64,000 bases of DNA, taken from assembly GCF_026262505.1 (NCBI RefSeq), contig NC_067207.1, forward strand, positions 30,286,082-30,350,081. The letters run 5' to 3'. This document shows positions 52,007 to 61,638 of the stretch, in pieces. Origin of the DNA: Trichomonas vaginalis G3 (taxonomy: Eukaryota; Parabasalia; Trichomonadida; Trichomonadidae). Positions within the stretch are counted from its first letter, which is position 1. Each line of letters starts with the position of its first letter. A program made the position numbers and the translations under genes. Under the pieces are notes generated by a model. That model saw only the letters and a list, made by a program, of their open reading frames with translations, was not told the origin of the DNA and did no database searches.

Positions 52007-53614
52007 ATGTACGCCGCTCAGAATATAACGCCAACAGTTTTGGATGCCATGAACGGAAATGTTTCCGAATGGTATAACGAATGCGACAATGCCATTAGAA
52101 GGTCAGAAATAGTTCCTGGAACTTACGAATATACAACTGCTGTTTCTTATGGAAACGTAGGTGAGTTTGGAGAAGGTTCTTCAACAACAGTAGATATGCT
52201 TGCGACAGGTTTCATATTATTTCTATTGACAACTCATTCTTATACGTGGAACAAGACATTGAAATAAAACCTTCTGCCAAGTTGTCTGACAAGAAAGGTT
52301 GCAATGGAATTTTCTATGTCGGATACCAATATGCTCCAGAAGTTTTCATGGGATATAAGATATATTCTAACTCTGACTTAGTTCAAACAGTAACATGGGC
52401 AAACTATGAATGGTTCGCTTTGAGAAACTCAGTACAACCACAAGCTAGAGAACAAACAGACCAGTATGCAACTATTGAGAAAATAAGAAGACTTGACCCT
52501 AACGTTCCAGGAGTTTATGTAACCTTTCTGGTTCAGATGGAACTGCTGCCACTAAAGTAAAACTGAAACTCAGAGTTCCTTTGTCATCTTTCCTCATCTT
52601 CAGGTTTTTAAGATACTTGCCAAACTGGCAGGAAAAATTTCTATCGAACTTACTCCAAGCAAAAATAACTTAGTCATTGCACCAACACAAGACCCATTCT
52701 CTTACAGACGTAAAGGGAACAAATAAAACGTCATTCGCCGAATTTTGCAAAGACAAAGTTGACTTAGACTTTGGTTTCTCAAACCTCAACACTGAAGTAA
52801 ACTATTATTTCAATGCTGCTGGAGATGCTTGGAACCCAGTTAAGTTCACATGCGAAAAATTTGAATGCAGAAGAATAGAAAGCAGACTTGCAGTCTATAT
52901 GTTGGACCCAGATATTTCAAATGCTTTAGCTGCCAAATATATTGCAGTTCCACTTATGTTCCCTATACACCAAATATCTGTCAAAGACTTTGCAGGTGAA
53001 GTTGGAAACCAAAATCCAGGAGCCGCAGGTGCAAGAACAGATATTGCTTTAACAACTGCAATGAAACATGCAGATACTATGTTTGTACTGTTCAGACGAA
53101 CTATAAATGACTATTCTTGTTTCTACAACCCTGTATTAAATATCATATAAACATAGATGGCAAATATTATCCAAGAGAAGAATATTCTACAGTTGAGGAT
53201 ATGAGGTCATACAACTTGACATTAGATGCTATGAACTTTAACAACAACACTTCACAACAACTATTAACCCTGAAATGCAAAGTTCTATTATGCCATATGT
53301 GAAAGTATGGACTCATACAGAGAGGTCAAAAAAACTCAAATATACAAATGGAGACCGTTCAAACTTTTGGCTTGGCATTCCATTGCTGACTCAGAAGACT
53401 TTATGGGTGGTATTTCAACTGTTGGTACAGTTCAAATACAATATACTGGTGACAGAGACGTCCAGATGAATTGAGAGCAAAGAAGTTTACAAAACCAATA
53501 GCACTTTTCACGGAAGATGCTCTTTTGAAGATTCGTTCGATGAAACCTGCTGGGGCTCCTCAGATTGGCATAACGACAGCTTCCATCGAGCAGATTTTGG
53601 CAGCAGGTCAGTAA
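52007..53614 (+). pseudogene. Probable major capsid protein (double jelly-roll type), broken
   Basis: About 530 codons beginning MYAAQNITPTVLDAMNGN, behind the ATTTTTACCCATATGAA promoter box. The pieces are beta-rich with aromatic and Pro-Gly turns, and the C-terminus ends with an Ala/Ile/Gln-rich segment. Its place just before the minor capsid, helicase and ATPase genes matches Maverick gene order. The capsid assignment is from size, position and beta-rich character, not from a motif I can point to. About four or five interruptions. Confidence 0.6.
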
Positions 53615-53924
53615 GTTGTTCTTGAACTGACTTCTCTCCGTCAAATATTGACAGTACGCCAGTTTTGACATAATATTGTATTATAAACTTTCCTTTAGTA
53701 TATCTGTAAGTTTTGAAGTTATATTTTGTCTGCTTCAAGAACTTTCACCATTTCAGTTATACCAACTTTCTTTGCTTTATGAAAATATTTAGGTTCAGCA
53801 AAGACTGCTATTCTATAACATTTTCCATTGTTTGTGTAAGAACTATTCTGTCAATGTATTTGTATTGTTTGTGAGTATAAACTTTGTTCTGCTTCAATTC
53901 AATAAGATATCCGAATACGTCCAT
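53612..53924 (-). pseudogene. Small Maverick gene convergent with the capsid gene, broken
   Basis: Begins MDVFGYLIELKQNK at the ATG 53922-53924 and is lysine- and aromatic-rich, about 100 codons. It ends against the capsid gene's stop. One or two interruptions. No family recognised. Its start shares an 18-bp spacer with the next plus-strand gene. Confidence 0.45.
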
Positions 53925-53942
53925 CTTTTTATTCTAAGTAAA
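53925..53942. promoter_or_regulatory. 18-bp bidirectional promoter spacer
   Basis: CTTTTTATTCTAAGTAAA fills the whole gap between the divergent start codons at 53922-53924 and 53943. Same length and core (TATTCTA) as at 6586-6603 in copy 1. Confidence 0.6.
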
Positions 53943-54488
53943 ATGTCATTTCCGAAAAATAGAAGCATAAGTGTTTCAAAAGGTTTAATGGCGGTGGCAG
54001 ATGTGAAGTTAAATTCACCAACTCAAACAAACAGTCAAAGTGTTGTTGTCAATGTCAAAGACAGAGATGTTGAAGTGGGGAAACCATACGAAGACGAAGA
54101 TGGTATAACAATTGTTCCTGTAAAAGAACCAACATATCCTGAAGTTAACAGAGACTTAAGTTCTGTTGCAGATATTCGAAACGACTACCAACAACTGAAA
54201 GACAAACTTCAAACTCAGGAGAAGATTTGTCAAGCTTTAAGTATAATGTTAAACTTGGTCGAACACAACCCTGTAAAAGTGAACTCATATGTCATTGCAC
54301 CTCATGAAGTTTTGAAAGAACTATTGAAACTTTTGACAGAGGCAGACGATATAAACATCAAAGAAATAGAACCCGACATTAGTTGCTGTGGTGTTTCATA
54401 TAATGCCATTGACAAGATATACGTTATGAAAGGAGGTGAAACGTTGAACTTAAAATATAGTTTCCCAGACGTTATAAAAATATTTTGA
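53943..54488 (+). CDS. Maverick hypothetical protein, 181 aa
   Basis: Whole frame beginning MSFPKNRSISVSKGL. This ATG is chosen over an earlier in-frame ATG at 53832 because it sits directly behind the common promoter box and the upstream part lies in the divergent gene. Residues 30-75 are Val/Asp/Glu-rich, 80-140 are helical, and the C-terminal 40 residues include two adjacent Cys. No family recognised. The position between capsid genes suggests a virion or assembly role. Confidence 0.6.
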   Translation: MSFPKNRSISVSKGLMAVADVKLNSPTQTNSQSVVVNVKDRDVEVGKPYEDEDGITIVPVKEPTYPEVNRDLSSVADIRNDYQQLKDKLQTQEKICQALSIMLNLVEHNPVKVNSYVIAPHEVLKELLKLLTEADDINIKEIEPDISCCGVSYNAIDKIYVMKGGETLNLKYSFPDVIKIF

Positions 54489-54526
54489 CGACCACAACAT
54501 TTCATTAAAATTTATTTGCTAAGTAA

Positions 54527-55324
54527 ATGGCAGAAGACATAATGGTTTATACTATTACGACTAAAAACCCTGAGTCATATAATTCTATAACAACAAACTT
54601 ACAAAGTCCTCAAGGACGATATTGTAAACTAACCTTAAACACAATGACGACTAAAGCCTGTTTTGCTCTTTTGACACCAGAAGACTTTATTGTTGTGAAT
54701 GGTAAAAAATACTCCTTTGAAGATACTTACTCAGATATACCACCAACAGGTTTTGTTGACTTATTTAATACTTTAAGGACGGGTGTAACATGTGCTGCAA
54801 CTAGAGCAGGTTTCATTATGTTTGGATGTCCGACTGAGTTTACTATAAACGATATGAGCTATAATACAAAACTTATTTCTGGTTTTTACTACCAACAGTT
54901 TCCTATAACAGGAAAAGGTGTCATACAAGGAATGTCTATTCCATTGACATTAAGCACACCAATCTTATATATTGTTTCAAACTTAGGTTCAAAGTGTTAT
55001 TCGAATGTCGACAGAAACTATTATGACCAAAAGATACTTATGCGTATAAACAATACTTTCTCTGCTGGTTTGCCTATTGTTCATTCGAATGCAGAATTTT
55101 CAACCTTAGTGAACTCAAACACTTTGGCAAGTATAACGTTGACATTAGTTGACGCAAACTTTGTTCCTGTAAAACTTTTATGTCCTATGTATTTGTCAAT
55201 GACGGCAGAAAGTTTCGAATTGGAAGATGCAACTGGTGAAAGTATTGTATTACAAGAACAACTTCAACAACAAATAGCTCAAGAACAACAAATGCAACAA
55301 ATGGAACAACAAAGTCAAGAATAA
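54527..55324 (+). CDS. Probable minor capsid (penton-type) protein
   Basis: Whole frame of 265 residues. The first 225 are rich in alternating beta patterns and Thr/Ser/Asn with few charges, consistent with a single jelly roll. The last 40 form a Gln/Glu-rich helical tail. The size (about 265) and place directly after the major capsid gene fit Maverick penton proteins. The ATG follows AAAATTTATTTGCTAAGTAA, a version of the common promoter box. Confidence 0.6.
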   Translation: MAEDIMVYTITTKNPESYNSITTNLQSPQGRYCKLTLNTMTTKACFALLTPEDFIVVNGKKYSFEDTYSDIPPTGFVDLFNTLRTGVTCAATRAGFIMFGCPTEFTINDMSYNTKLISGFYYQQFPITGKGVIQGMSIPLTLSTPILYIVSNLGSKCYSNVDRNYYDQKILMRINNTFSAGLPIVHSNAEFSTLVNSNTLASITLTLVDANFVPVKLLCPMYLSMTAESFELEDATGESIVLQEQLQQQIAQEQQMQQMEQQSQE

Positions 55325-55352
55325 AAAAAATATTTTTTTTATTTTTATAAAA

Positions 55353-56588
55353 ATGTACAGAATAGATGTTTCAGATTTTTATGACTTCCAAGCATTCAGA
55401 AATATGTGTCCATTTAGAGACTATAACAAAGCAGTCGAGAATTTGAAACGTTTAGTCATTTATGTTGACTCTGCCCCAGAATGTTATGTCATGAAAGAAT
55501 GGGATGTTGTCTTTAACAAACCAAGAGCAACAATAGTTTCAGAACAAGAATGTAGACAGAAACTTAAGAAAATAAAAGTTGTACAAGTTGGAATGAAGAT
55601 GTTAGATGCTTGGGATATCTTATTGTCAAAACTTGAAGATTTTTCAGTTCGAGGTATAAAGTTCTATACACCTTCTCCAAACTTCTATTCTATCTTCACT
55701 GGATATAAATATGAACAAGTAGAATGGAAAGAAAATATTATAGAAGCTTGGTTAGACCATGTCAAAGAAATTATATGCAATGGAAACGAAAGAGTCTATG
55801 AGTATATCTTATGTTGGTTTGCAAATATCTTACAACATCCAAGTGCTAAAAATGAAACTGCTCTCATTATAATTGGAAAACAAGGAACTGGTAAGAATAC
55901 TTTCTTTACAGATATCTTATGCAAACTGTTAGAAGGTTATTCGAATCCGAATATGACAAACTTAGAAAACATCTGTGGCAAGTTTAACTCCTCAATAGAG
56001 AATATGAAACTTATAGTTTGCAATGAACTTCAAAGTATAGATACAACAAAAGTTTTGAACTCAGATGCTTTGAAGAGTCTTATAACAGACAAAGTTGGAG
56101 TTGTTGAAAGAAAGTATAAAGACCAAAGAGTTTGTGAAAATGTTGCAAACTTCATTATGGTTTCAAACAATGTTGTTCCGATGAAGTTAGAAAGTTCTGA
56201 CAGAAGATATGTAGTTGTCAGAACGTCAGATTCTCATATGCAAGATACAGAATATTTTGACGACTTAGCAGAAACTTTGACATCTGACTTTTACAACCAC
56301 TTGTTCTCATATTTCATGACATTAGATATTTCTAAGTTCAATCCAAGACAAATTCCACATACAGAAGAGAGACAAACATTGTTAGAAGCAAACAAGAGTG
56401 TATATGAACTGTTCATAGAAGAAAGCGACTTTGTGTCATTAGATGAAAGGTCATTGTACGATTCGTATAAACAATATTGTCAAGAATATGGTTATATGGC
56501 AGCTTCTAAACGTACATTCTTGGCAAATGTCAAAAGTCTTTTAGACGTACAGAATGGTGTATATACAAAGAAAATTTTTTCTGAGTAA
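55353..56588 (+). CDS. Superfamily-3 helicase (D5-like)
   Basis: Whole frame of 411 residues. Walker A GKQGTGKNT is at 175-183, a Walker B-like LIVCNELQ near 215, and sensor-1 motif FIMVSNN near 270, followed by DRRYVVVRT, the SF3 arginine-finger region. The N-terminal 150 residues may be a primase-associated part, but no primase motif is clear. The C-terminus is a helical winged domain-like stretch. Unwinds the element's DNA during replication beside PolB. Confidence 0.88.
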   Translation: MYRIDVSDFYDFQAFRNMCPFRDYNKAVENLKRLVIYVDSAPECYVMKEWDVVFNKPRATIVSEQECRQKLKKIKVVQVGMKMLDAWDILLSKLEDFSVRGIKFYTPSPNFYSIFTGYKYEQVEWKENIIEAWLDHVKEIICNGNERVYEYILCWFANILQHPSAKNETALIIIGKQGTGKNTFFTDILCKLLEGYSNPNMTNLENICGKFNSSIENMKLIVCNELQSIDTTKVLNSDALKSLITDKVGVVERKYKDQRVCENVANFIMVSNNVVPMKLESSDRRYVVVRTSDSHMQDTEYFDDLAETLTSDFYNHLFSYFMTLDISKFNPRQIPHTEERQTLLEANKSVYELFIEESDFVSLDERSLYDSYKQYCQEYGYMAASKRTFLANVKSLLDVQNGVYTKKIFSE

Positions 56589-56624
56589 ATTTTAAAAAAA
56601 ATATTTTTTATCCGATAGAAAAAG

Positions 56625-57045
56625 ATGGCAAAATTCATCTCAGTAAATAAGTACACGACAGAAGTCAAAGATAAGTTAGCTCCATTCGCATATTTGAATG
56701 TTTACTTCTACAATTTTGAAAAGTCTACATTTGACAAAATTTGGAACATTGCACCAGTTAAGTTTGCTGTTGTTAGAAAAAAGTGGTGCAACTTTTGAAG
56801 ACTTATACATTGACGGTATGTTGACAGTCAAAGAAAATTTTGACAGAAAGTTCTCAAAACTCGAAGAAGGTAAAGCATACAAACTTGTTATACCTTATGA
56901 ACCAAAGAAAGCAGACGACTATGAATATTATGAGTCTAAGATAGTTGAAGTTCAAGGTAAATTGGGTAAAAAGATTTTAGAGTCTAAGCCAGTGTTTACT
57001 CCTAAAGAGGAAGAGAACATTGACATTGACCCAGAAATGTTCTAA
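56625..57045 (+). pseudogene. Small Maverick protein, about 140 codons, broken
   Basis: Begins MAKFISVNKYTTEVK behind a TTTTTTATCCGATAGAAAAAG box and ends with an acidic Glu-rich tail (KEEENIDIDPEMF). One interruption. The fold looks beta-rich with many Lys and Tyr, and a single-stranded-DNA-binding role would fit a neighbour of the helicase, but this is speculation. Confidence 0.5.
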
Positions 57046-57061
57046 AAATAAAATTTTATTT

Positions 57062-57514
57062 TTACATGTCAAATTTCTTTTTCTCTGGAACTGGTTCAGG
57101 TTCTTTCTTCTCTTCTTCTACTTTCTTTTCTTTCTTTTCTCTCTTCTTCTTTTCTGGTGGAGTTATGTCAAATTTGGCGCAACTATATTTATGTAAAAGT
57201 TCTTTGTCCTTTAATAGCTCATCTATTCTGTTTTCTATTTCATCTTCAAGAACAGCGCATGTGTCTTCTTTGCATTCTAAGAACTTTTGTTGGACTTCAT
57301 CTTTCCAATCGGCGTCATCTCTGTCAACAAGTCTGTCATTGACAAATTTTAAGACTGCTCTTTGTAATGTTTTATGGTTCTTGTCATATTCCCAGAAACA
57401 GAACTTTAGAACAAATTCACCTTTCTTGTTTACACTATGTAAGATTTTATGGTCGACAGATGTTTTGCTGTCAAAAAGTTTGTCTCGAATATAGATAGCG
57501 AAATCGCTAGACAT
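57062..57514 (-). CDS. Maverick hypothetical protein, 150 aa
   Basis: Whole frame. Residues 1-110 are helical and mixed-charge, and residues 115-150 form a Lys/Glu/Pro-rich low-complexity tail. Divergent from the ATPase gene, with 36 bases between the two start codons. No family recognised. Confidence 0.6.
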   Translation of the reverse strand: MSSDFAIYIRDKLFDSKTSVDHKILHSVNKKGEFVLKFCFWEYDKNHKTLQRAVLKFVNDRLVDRDDADWKDEVQQKFLECKEDTCAVLEDEIENRIDELLKDKELLHKYSCAKFDITPPEKKKREKKEKKVEEEKKEPEPVPEKKKFDM

Positions 57515-57550
57515 TTTCTAAAAGATAAAAATTTTAATTTTTCTAAAAAT

Positions 57551-58426
57551 ATGTTAGAAAAAAAGTTTGCTGACATTGACAAGAAATTTGAGAATGTTTT
57601 AAATAAGAACAAGGTGAAATTAGAAAATGCTCAGATAAAGCCTATCCATGACAAGTTCTTATTTGCTCAGAATGGTATAACAGGTCTAATTGCACCACCT
57701 GGGTCGGGTAAGACTTTCACTTATCTTAAAATGGCTGCACAACAACAAGAACTAGATGAGAAGAACCCATTCTATGAGTTAGTTGTTATTTGTTCGACTT
57801 CTGGTCAATTTGACCAAACCGTCAATTCGTTCAAAGATATTATAAAGAAGTCTAAGTTAGTATGTATAAAGGATACTGTGTTGTTAGATTGGATAAAGAA
57901 GTACCAAAGAAGGGTTTTGAAGTACAATGCTATAAATGAGTATATAAATTCGAAGTTTAAAGACCCAAATGAGGAAATGCAGAGAATATTAGAGAAGAAA
58001 CACTTCAGAAACAAACAGAAAGAGATAGAATACATTTCGAAGAAATTACAATCTTACGATTGGAAGACTTACCCTCATAGATGTCTTCTTATCTTAGATG
58101 ATTTCGCCTCTCATCCTTTGTTAAAGAATAGAGAACAAGATATGTGTCGAATTCTTAAGAAGCTCAGACACTTTAACATTTCAGTTGTCATTTGTGTACA
58201 GACAGCAAAGAGTTTAAGTAAGGATGTTAAAAGAATACTTACTGACATAATACTTTTCCCCGGATTGTCCGAAGACGATTTCATGGAACTTATGAAAGAG
58301 TCCATGGCAGGTAAGTTTGACAGACATGAACTATGGGAGAAGTACAAAGTCATACAAGACCCTCATACTTCTTTCAGAATTCATATCTACGCAAACAAAG
58401 TTCAAATTGTAAAAAGTCAAGCTTGA
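57551..58426 (+). CDS. Genome-packaging ATPase (FtsK/HerA, A32-like)
   Basis: Whole frame of 291 residues from the ATG at 57551, chosen because upstream codons overlap the divergent gene and the promoter box ends here. Walker A APPGSGKT is at 48-55, Walker B CLLILDDFA near 178-186, and a downstream FNISVVICVQTAKS stretch is typical of A32-like ATPases. It drives packaging of Maverick DNA into capsids. Adjacent genes are the helicase and KilA-N. Confidence 0.88.
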   Translation: MLEKKFADIDKKFENVLNKNKVKLENAQIKPIHDKFLFAQNGITGLIAPPGSGKTFTYLKMAAQQQELDEKNPFYELVVICSTSGQFDQTVNSFKDIIKKSKLVCIKDTVLLDWIKKYQRRVLKYNAINEYINSKFKDPNEEMQRILEKKHFRNKQKEIEYISKKLQSYDWKTYPHRCLLILDDFASHPLLKNREQDMCRILKKLRHFNISVVICVQTAKSLSKDVKRILTDIILFPGLSEDDFMELMKESMAGKFDRHELWEKYKVIQDPHTSFRIHIYANKVQIVKSQA

Positions 58427-58442
58427 AAAATAAAGAGTTCAT

Positions 58443-59300
58443 CTACCCTACTTGTTTGAAGTTGTCAAAATACTCTGTTATTTTTTCCTTTAACAATGAC
58501 AAGTCTTCTTTGAAGGTAAGTATTGTACAACCTTTCATATCATAGTGTGTTTGAGGTAACGTATCTTGAACTATTTGTTTCACATCTTCATTTGGGGTCA
58601 TTGAAATCGGTAAGTTTTCGCGATAGAACCAATTTCTGTCAGATTTGTAAATCTTAGCAAGGTCGTAAAAGCTTTTGTTGTTTCTTCTGACTAAATACAA
58701 CATAACCATATCTTTATCTTCTTCATTTTCCATCTCTTCAGTATAAATCATATACTTATAGTTCTTTTCCTTACCTTTTGGTACCGAACGTGGTATTCTT
58801 TTCTGAATGCTTTTGTCTTTTGCTTCAAGCTTGTTTTCCATCTCTTCACGTTCTTGTCTATGAATTTCGTCAAGAAGTCTGTAAATATACCAAGCATAAC
58901 GAGGCGAAGCCCACCTTGCAACAGCATTTACAAGAAGTCTATGTACATAATATCCTCTCAAACCGTTTGGCAATTTTTCACGATTTTCATAGAGTTTTGG
59001 CGACTGGGGTTTTTCTCCCACTCGAGTTTTTGCGACTACGGGATTTCTCGTAGTCGAATTTTCAGCTTCATTTAATAGTTCAATAGTGCTTTGGTTCCTA
59101 AACCAGTCTTGTGGTTTCTTAGTATCTGGAGCAAAACATGCTGTCAAAATACTTTGCATTTGGTACATATCGTCTTTGACCGAACGAATGAGACGTAACT
59201 GTTTGTTAAACTGTATGTACTCATATTCTTCATTTATAGCTTCATGGACTATAACTGTTGTTGTGTTCTCTGTTGTTGACATTACTGTCTTTACATACAA
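58443..59300 (-). CDS. KilA-N domain protein with DUF3627-like C-terminus
   Basis: Whole frame of 285 residues; a second ATG at 59282 could also be used. Residues about 65-150 form a KilA-N DNA-binding domain (LPNGLRGYYVHRLLVNAVARWASPRYAWYIY is its core signature region). The C-terminal half has the YTEEMENEEDKDMVML...RRNN pattern seen in DUF3627 partners of KilA-N in poxviruses and giant viruses. A regulator of element genes is likely. A further fragment of the same gene lies just upstream at 59394. Confidence 0.82.
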   Translation of the reverse strand: MYVKTVMSTTENTTTVIVHEAINEEYEYIQFNKQLRLIRSVKDDMYQMQSILTACFAPDTKKPQDWFRNQSTIELLNEAENSTTRNPVVAKTRVGEKPQSPKLYENREKLPNGLRGYYVHRLLVNAVARWASPRYAWYIYRLLDEIHRQEREEMENKLEAKDKSIQKRIPRSVPKGKEKNYKYMIYTEEMENEEDKDMVMLYLVRRNNKSFYDLAKIYKSDRNWFYRENLPISMTPNEDVKQIVQDTLPQTHYDMKGCTILTFKEDLSLLKEKITEYFDNFKQVG

Positions 59301-59357
59301 AATAAAAAAATAAATAAAAATAAAACTAACTTTATTTTTTCTATCTTAAGGAAATTC
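59284..59357 (-). promoter_or_regulatory. 5' region of the KilA-N gene, duplicated before the 59815 gene
   Basis: A stretch including TACATACAAAATAAAAAAAT and TATTTTTTCTATCTTAAGG is repeated almost base for base at 60757-60832, where it precedes the gene 59815-60771. The two genes probably share regulation. Confidence 0.6.
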
Positions 59358-59393
59358 ATGATTTTTGTGCTGAATTCAATAAAAATAATGTTT

Positions 59394-59485
59394 AGGTGAA
59401 GCCCACATTGCAACAGCATTTACAAGAAGTCTATGTACATAATATCCTTTCAAACCAGGAGCCAAATTCTTGCGATTTTCGTACG
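59394..59485 (-). pseudogene. Fragment of a second KilA-N gene
   Basis: Matches the core KilA-N coding segment at 58900-58990 with a handful of differences. The rest of the gene is absent. It suggests an earlier tandem pair of KilA-N genes. Confidence 0.65.
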
Positions 59486-59562
59486 GAATCTCTTCTCTCG
59501 GTTTTCCGAGGGAAGCAAGCATATGAGGAAATTCATGAAATTTGGTCATTTTTCAGCAAAAA

Positions 59563-59835
59563 TAATGTTTAGGTGAAGAGGTGAGATTTCACCTGTTTTT
59601 TCACCTAATTTTTCACCCCAGTTATTTTATAAACGTTTCACATGGTAAACGTTATTTTTTAAATTTTGTGAAAACTCAACGGTTTGACACAAGCCATATG
59701 CCATTTTACTCAGAATTTTGTTGCTGAATTCAGCAAAAATATATTTTAGGTGAAGAGGTGAGATTTCACCTGTTTTTTCACCTCTTTTTTCACCCCATTT
59801 CTACCCCAGTTATTTTATAAGCGTTTCACATGAAT
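59563..59835. repeat. Palindromic intergenic repeats around the KilA-N locus
   Basis: Two copies, about 59563-59650 and 59740-59835, share AGGTGAAGAGGTGAGATTTC followed by ACCTGTTTTTTCACCT. GGTGAGATTTCACC is a palindrome. Reverse-oriented copies occur at about 60839-60925 and 61255-61318. Confidence 0.75.
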
Positions 59836-60771
59836 TGTACGATGTATATTTGAAATCCTAAACAGTTTTGTAGCTTCTATTTCTTCTTTTAGTACATCGA
59901 ATGTTTTAACAATGCCGAAGGTTTCTTTATACTTCTTCTTGACATCAGATAGAAGGAAATCTTCTGCTGTTGGATAGTTTTTGTTCAGAAATTCTAACAT
60001 GTCCATTTTATTTTCTACCGGCTTCTCTGCTTCTTTCTTTAAATCTGCATAGTCGTTTCGCATTCTTTCTATCTCTTTGACTGAGTAGTTATATCTCCTC
60101 ATTGCTGCTTTACATTTAGAACATTGCGGGTTCATTTTTGCGTTATATTCTGAAACCTTACCTGCTAAAACAACCAAGGCGTCAATGGTTTTCTTTAAAT
60201 CTGAAGCAATTGGTTTTATCTGTTCATGCCATACCTTACCTCTTCTGTCTTTATCTCTTATCTGCCATACACATTTTGCAGCTAATGAAACAAAGTTGTC
60301 GTATGTCTTAAACTCCCCAGATTTATATATGTCAGAGATGTTCTTATATAACATGTCGCAATCTTTGTCCATAACTTTATGGTTGCAATGAAAACCAAGG
60401 AATTCATAATTTACCTTTCGTATGAACTTCTTTATTTCTACTGAGTCAGTTGCTTTGACTTCAATTTCGTCGAATTCAGGAATAGTTAGTTTTTGCTGCT
60501 GAATTTCAGGTAGTTTAGGCAAATGGTCGATGAGGTCCTCCATTTCATAAAGATACTGTTCATTTGTTTCATCCTGTGCGGTACAGTCTAAATTACTTGT
60601 TAAAAGTTCATGCTTTATTCTTTGTATTTCTGTTTCGAAAGTATATGAAGAAGGAATGAAGCTTTTCATTTCTACTAACATAGATGTTGGATTCATGACT
60701 AACGAGTTTGGTGCTGTTGTTGTTTGAATTGTTGTTGTGCCGATTGTTGACATTTCTGTTCTTACATACAA
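59815..60771 (-). CDS. Maverick hypothetical protein, 318 aa
   Basis: Whole frame. The N-terminus (MYVRTEMSTIGTTT) resembles that of the KilA-N gene product, and their 5' regions are duplicates. The body is otherwise unlike KilA-N: helical, charged, with a C-x2-C pair (CSKCKAAMRR) near 222 and scattered Cys and His that could bind metal. No family recognised. It may be a protein that acquired the KilA-N promoter by duplication. Confidence 0.6.
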   Translation of the reverse strand: MYVRTEMSTIGTTTIQTTTAPNSLVMNPTSMLVEMKSFIPSSYTFETEIQRIKHELLTSNLDCTAQDETNEQYLYEMEDLIDHLPKLPEIQQQKLTIPEFDEIEVKATDSVEIKKFIRKVNYEFLGFHCNHKVMDKDCDMLYKNISDIYKSGEFKTYDNFVSLAAKCVWQIRDKDRRGKVWHEQIKPIASDLKKTIDALVVLAGKVSEYNAKMNPQCSKCKAAMRRYNYSVKEIERMRNDYADLKKEAEKPVENKMDMLEFLNKNYPTAEDFLLSDVKKKYKETFGIVKTFDVLKEEIEATKLFRISNIHRTIHVKRL

Positions 60772-60832
60772 AATAAAAAAATAAATAAAAATAAAACTAA
60801 CTTTATTTTTTCTATCTTAAGGAAATTCATGA

Positions 60833-61308
60833 AAATTCAAGAGGGTGAAAAAACAGGTGAAAAAAAGAGGTGAAATCTCACCTCTTCACCTAAATTATAT
60901 TTTTGCTGAATTCAGCAGCAAAATGAACGAGGTCAGGATGTATGTAAATACATTTGAATTCATTCATAACACCCTTTGTAAGCTCATAAAATGCTTGTTT
61001 TTAGGTCGAGCCACTTTTGGCTCCATCGTATTCTTTCAACCAAAACTCAAGAATTTCCTGCATGAATTTTGTATAAAAAGCAACCGTCTGAATTCCGGCG
61101 GTTGCTATATTCTTCACAAAATGCCTTATAATACTCTTCCCAGGACTTATTTTCCAACAACTTTCTAAAGTCTTTCCTAAACTGACTGACTGACTGACTG
61201 ACGGCACAAAGTGGCTTAACGAAAACATTAATATATAAAATTCATGAAAATTCAAGAGGGTGAAAAAACAGGTGAAAAAAGAGGTGAAATCTCACCTCTT
61301 CACCTAAA
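60833..61308. repeat. Intergenic stretch with palindromic repeats and a gene remnant
   Basis: Copies of the GGTGAAATCTCACC palindrome lie at about 60839-60925 and 61255-61318. Between them a minus-strand remnant reads as short protein-like pieces in several frames, including an LLENKSWEEYYKAFCEEY stretch, and TGAC is repeated five times near 61184-61203. Confidence 0.55.
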
Positions 61309-61638
61309 TTATATTTTTTGGTCCGGGAACAACTTTCTCTCAATTGGAGCTGTAGCATACTCTTTGCGTAAGCGGTTCAGACCTTCTTCGAAGTCTTGGT
61401 CTCTCTTGGACTGAGATTGGAATTGGAATTGCTGGGGTGGAGCTTGCTGGAACAACCAAGGGTTGGGGCAGTAAGGCATAGGCTGAGGAGGGTAGTTCGG
61501 GAAGCCTTGTGGTGGGTAGTAACCTTGAGGTGGAAATTGGTAGTAATTCGGAGGTACTTGCTGGAACTGAGGTGCAGGGGCTGGTGCTTTAGGTTCCTCT
61601 GGTTTGGGAATGGACTCGGTTGGTGGTACGTCGGACAT
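61309..61638 (-). CDS. Pro/Gln/Tyr-rich Maverick protein, 109 aa
   Basis: From the ATG at 61636-61638 (MSDVPPTESIPKP), chosen because the upstream codons are just the 22-bp repeat read through. Residues 25-80 are low-complexity Pro, Gln, Tyr and Phe, and the last 25 residues are a charged helix. No family recognised. Its start codon touches the repeat array, so the array is its promoter region. Confidence 0.5.
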   Translation of the reverse strand: MSDVPPTESIPKPEEPKAPAPAPQFQQVPPNYYQFPPQGYYPPQGFPNYPPQPMPYCPNPWLFQQAPPQQFQFQSQSKRDQDFEEGLNRLRKEYATAPIERKLFPDQKI

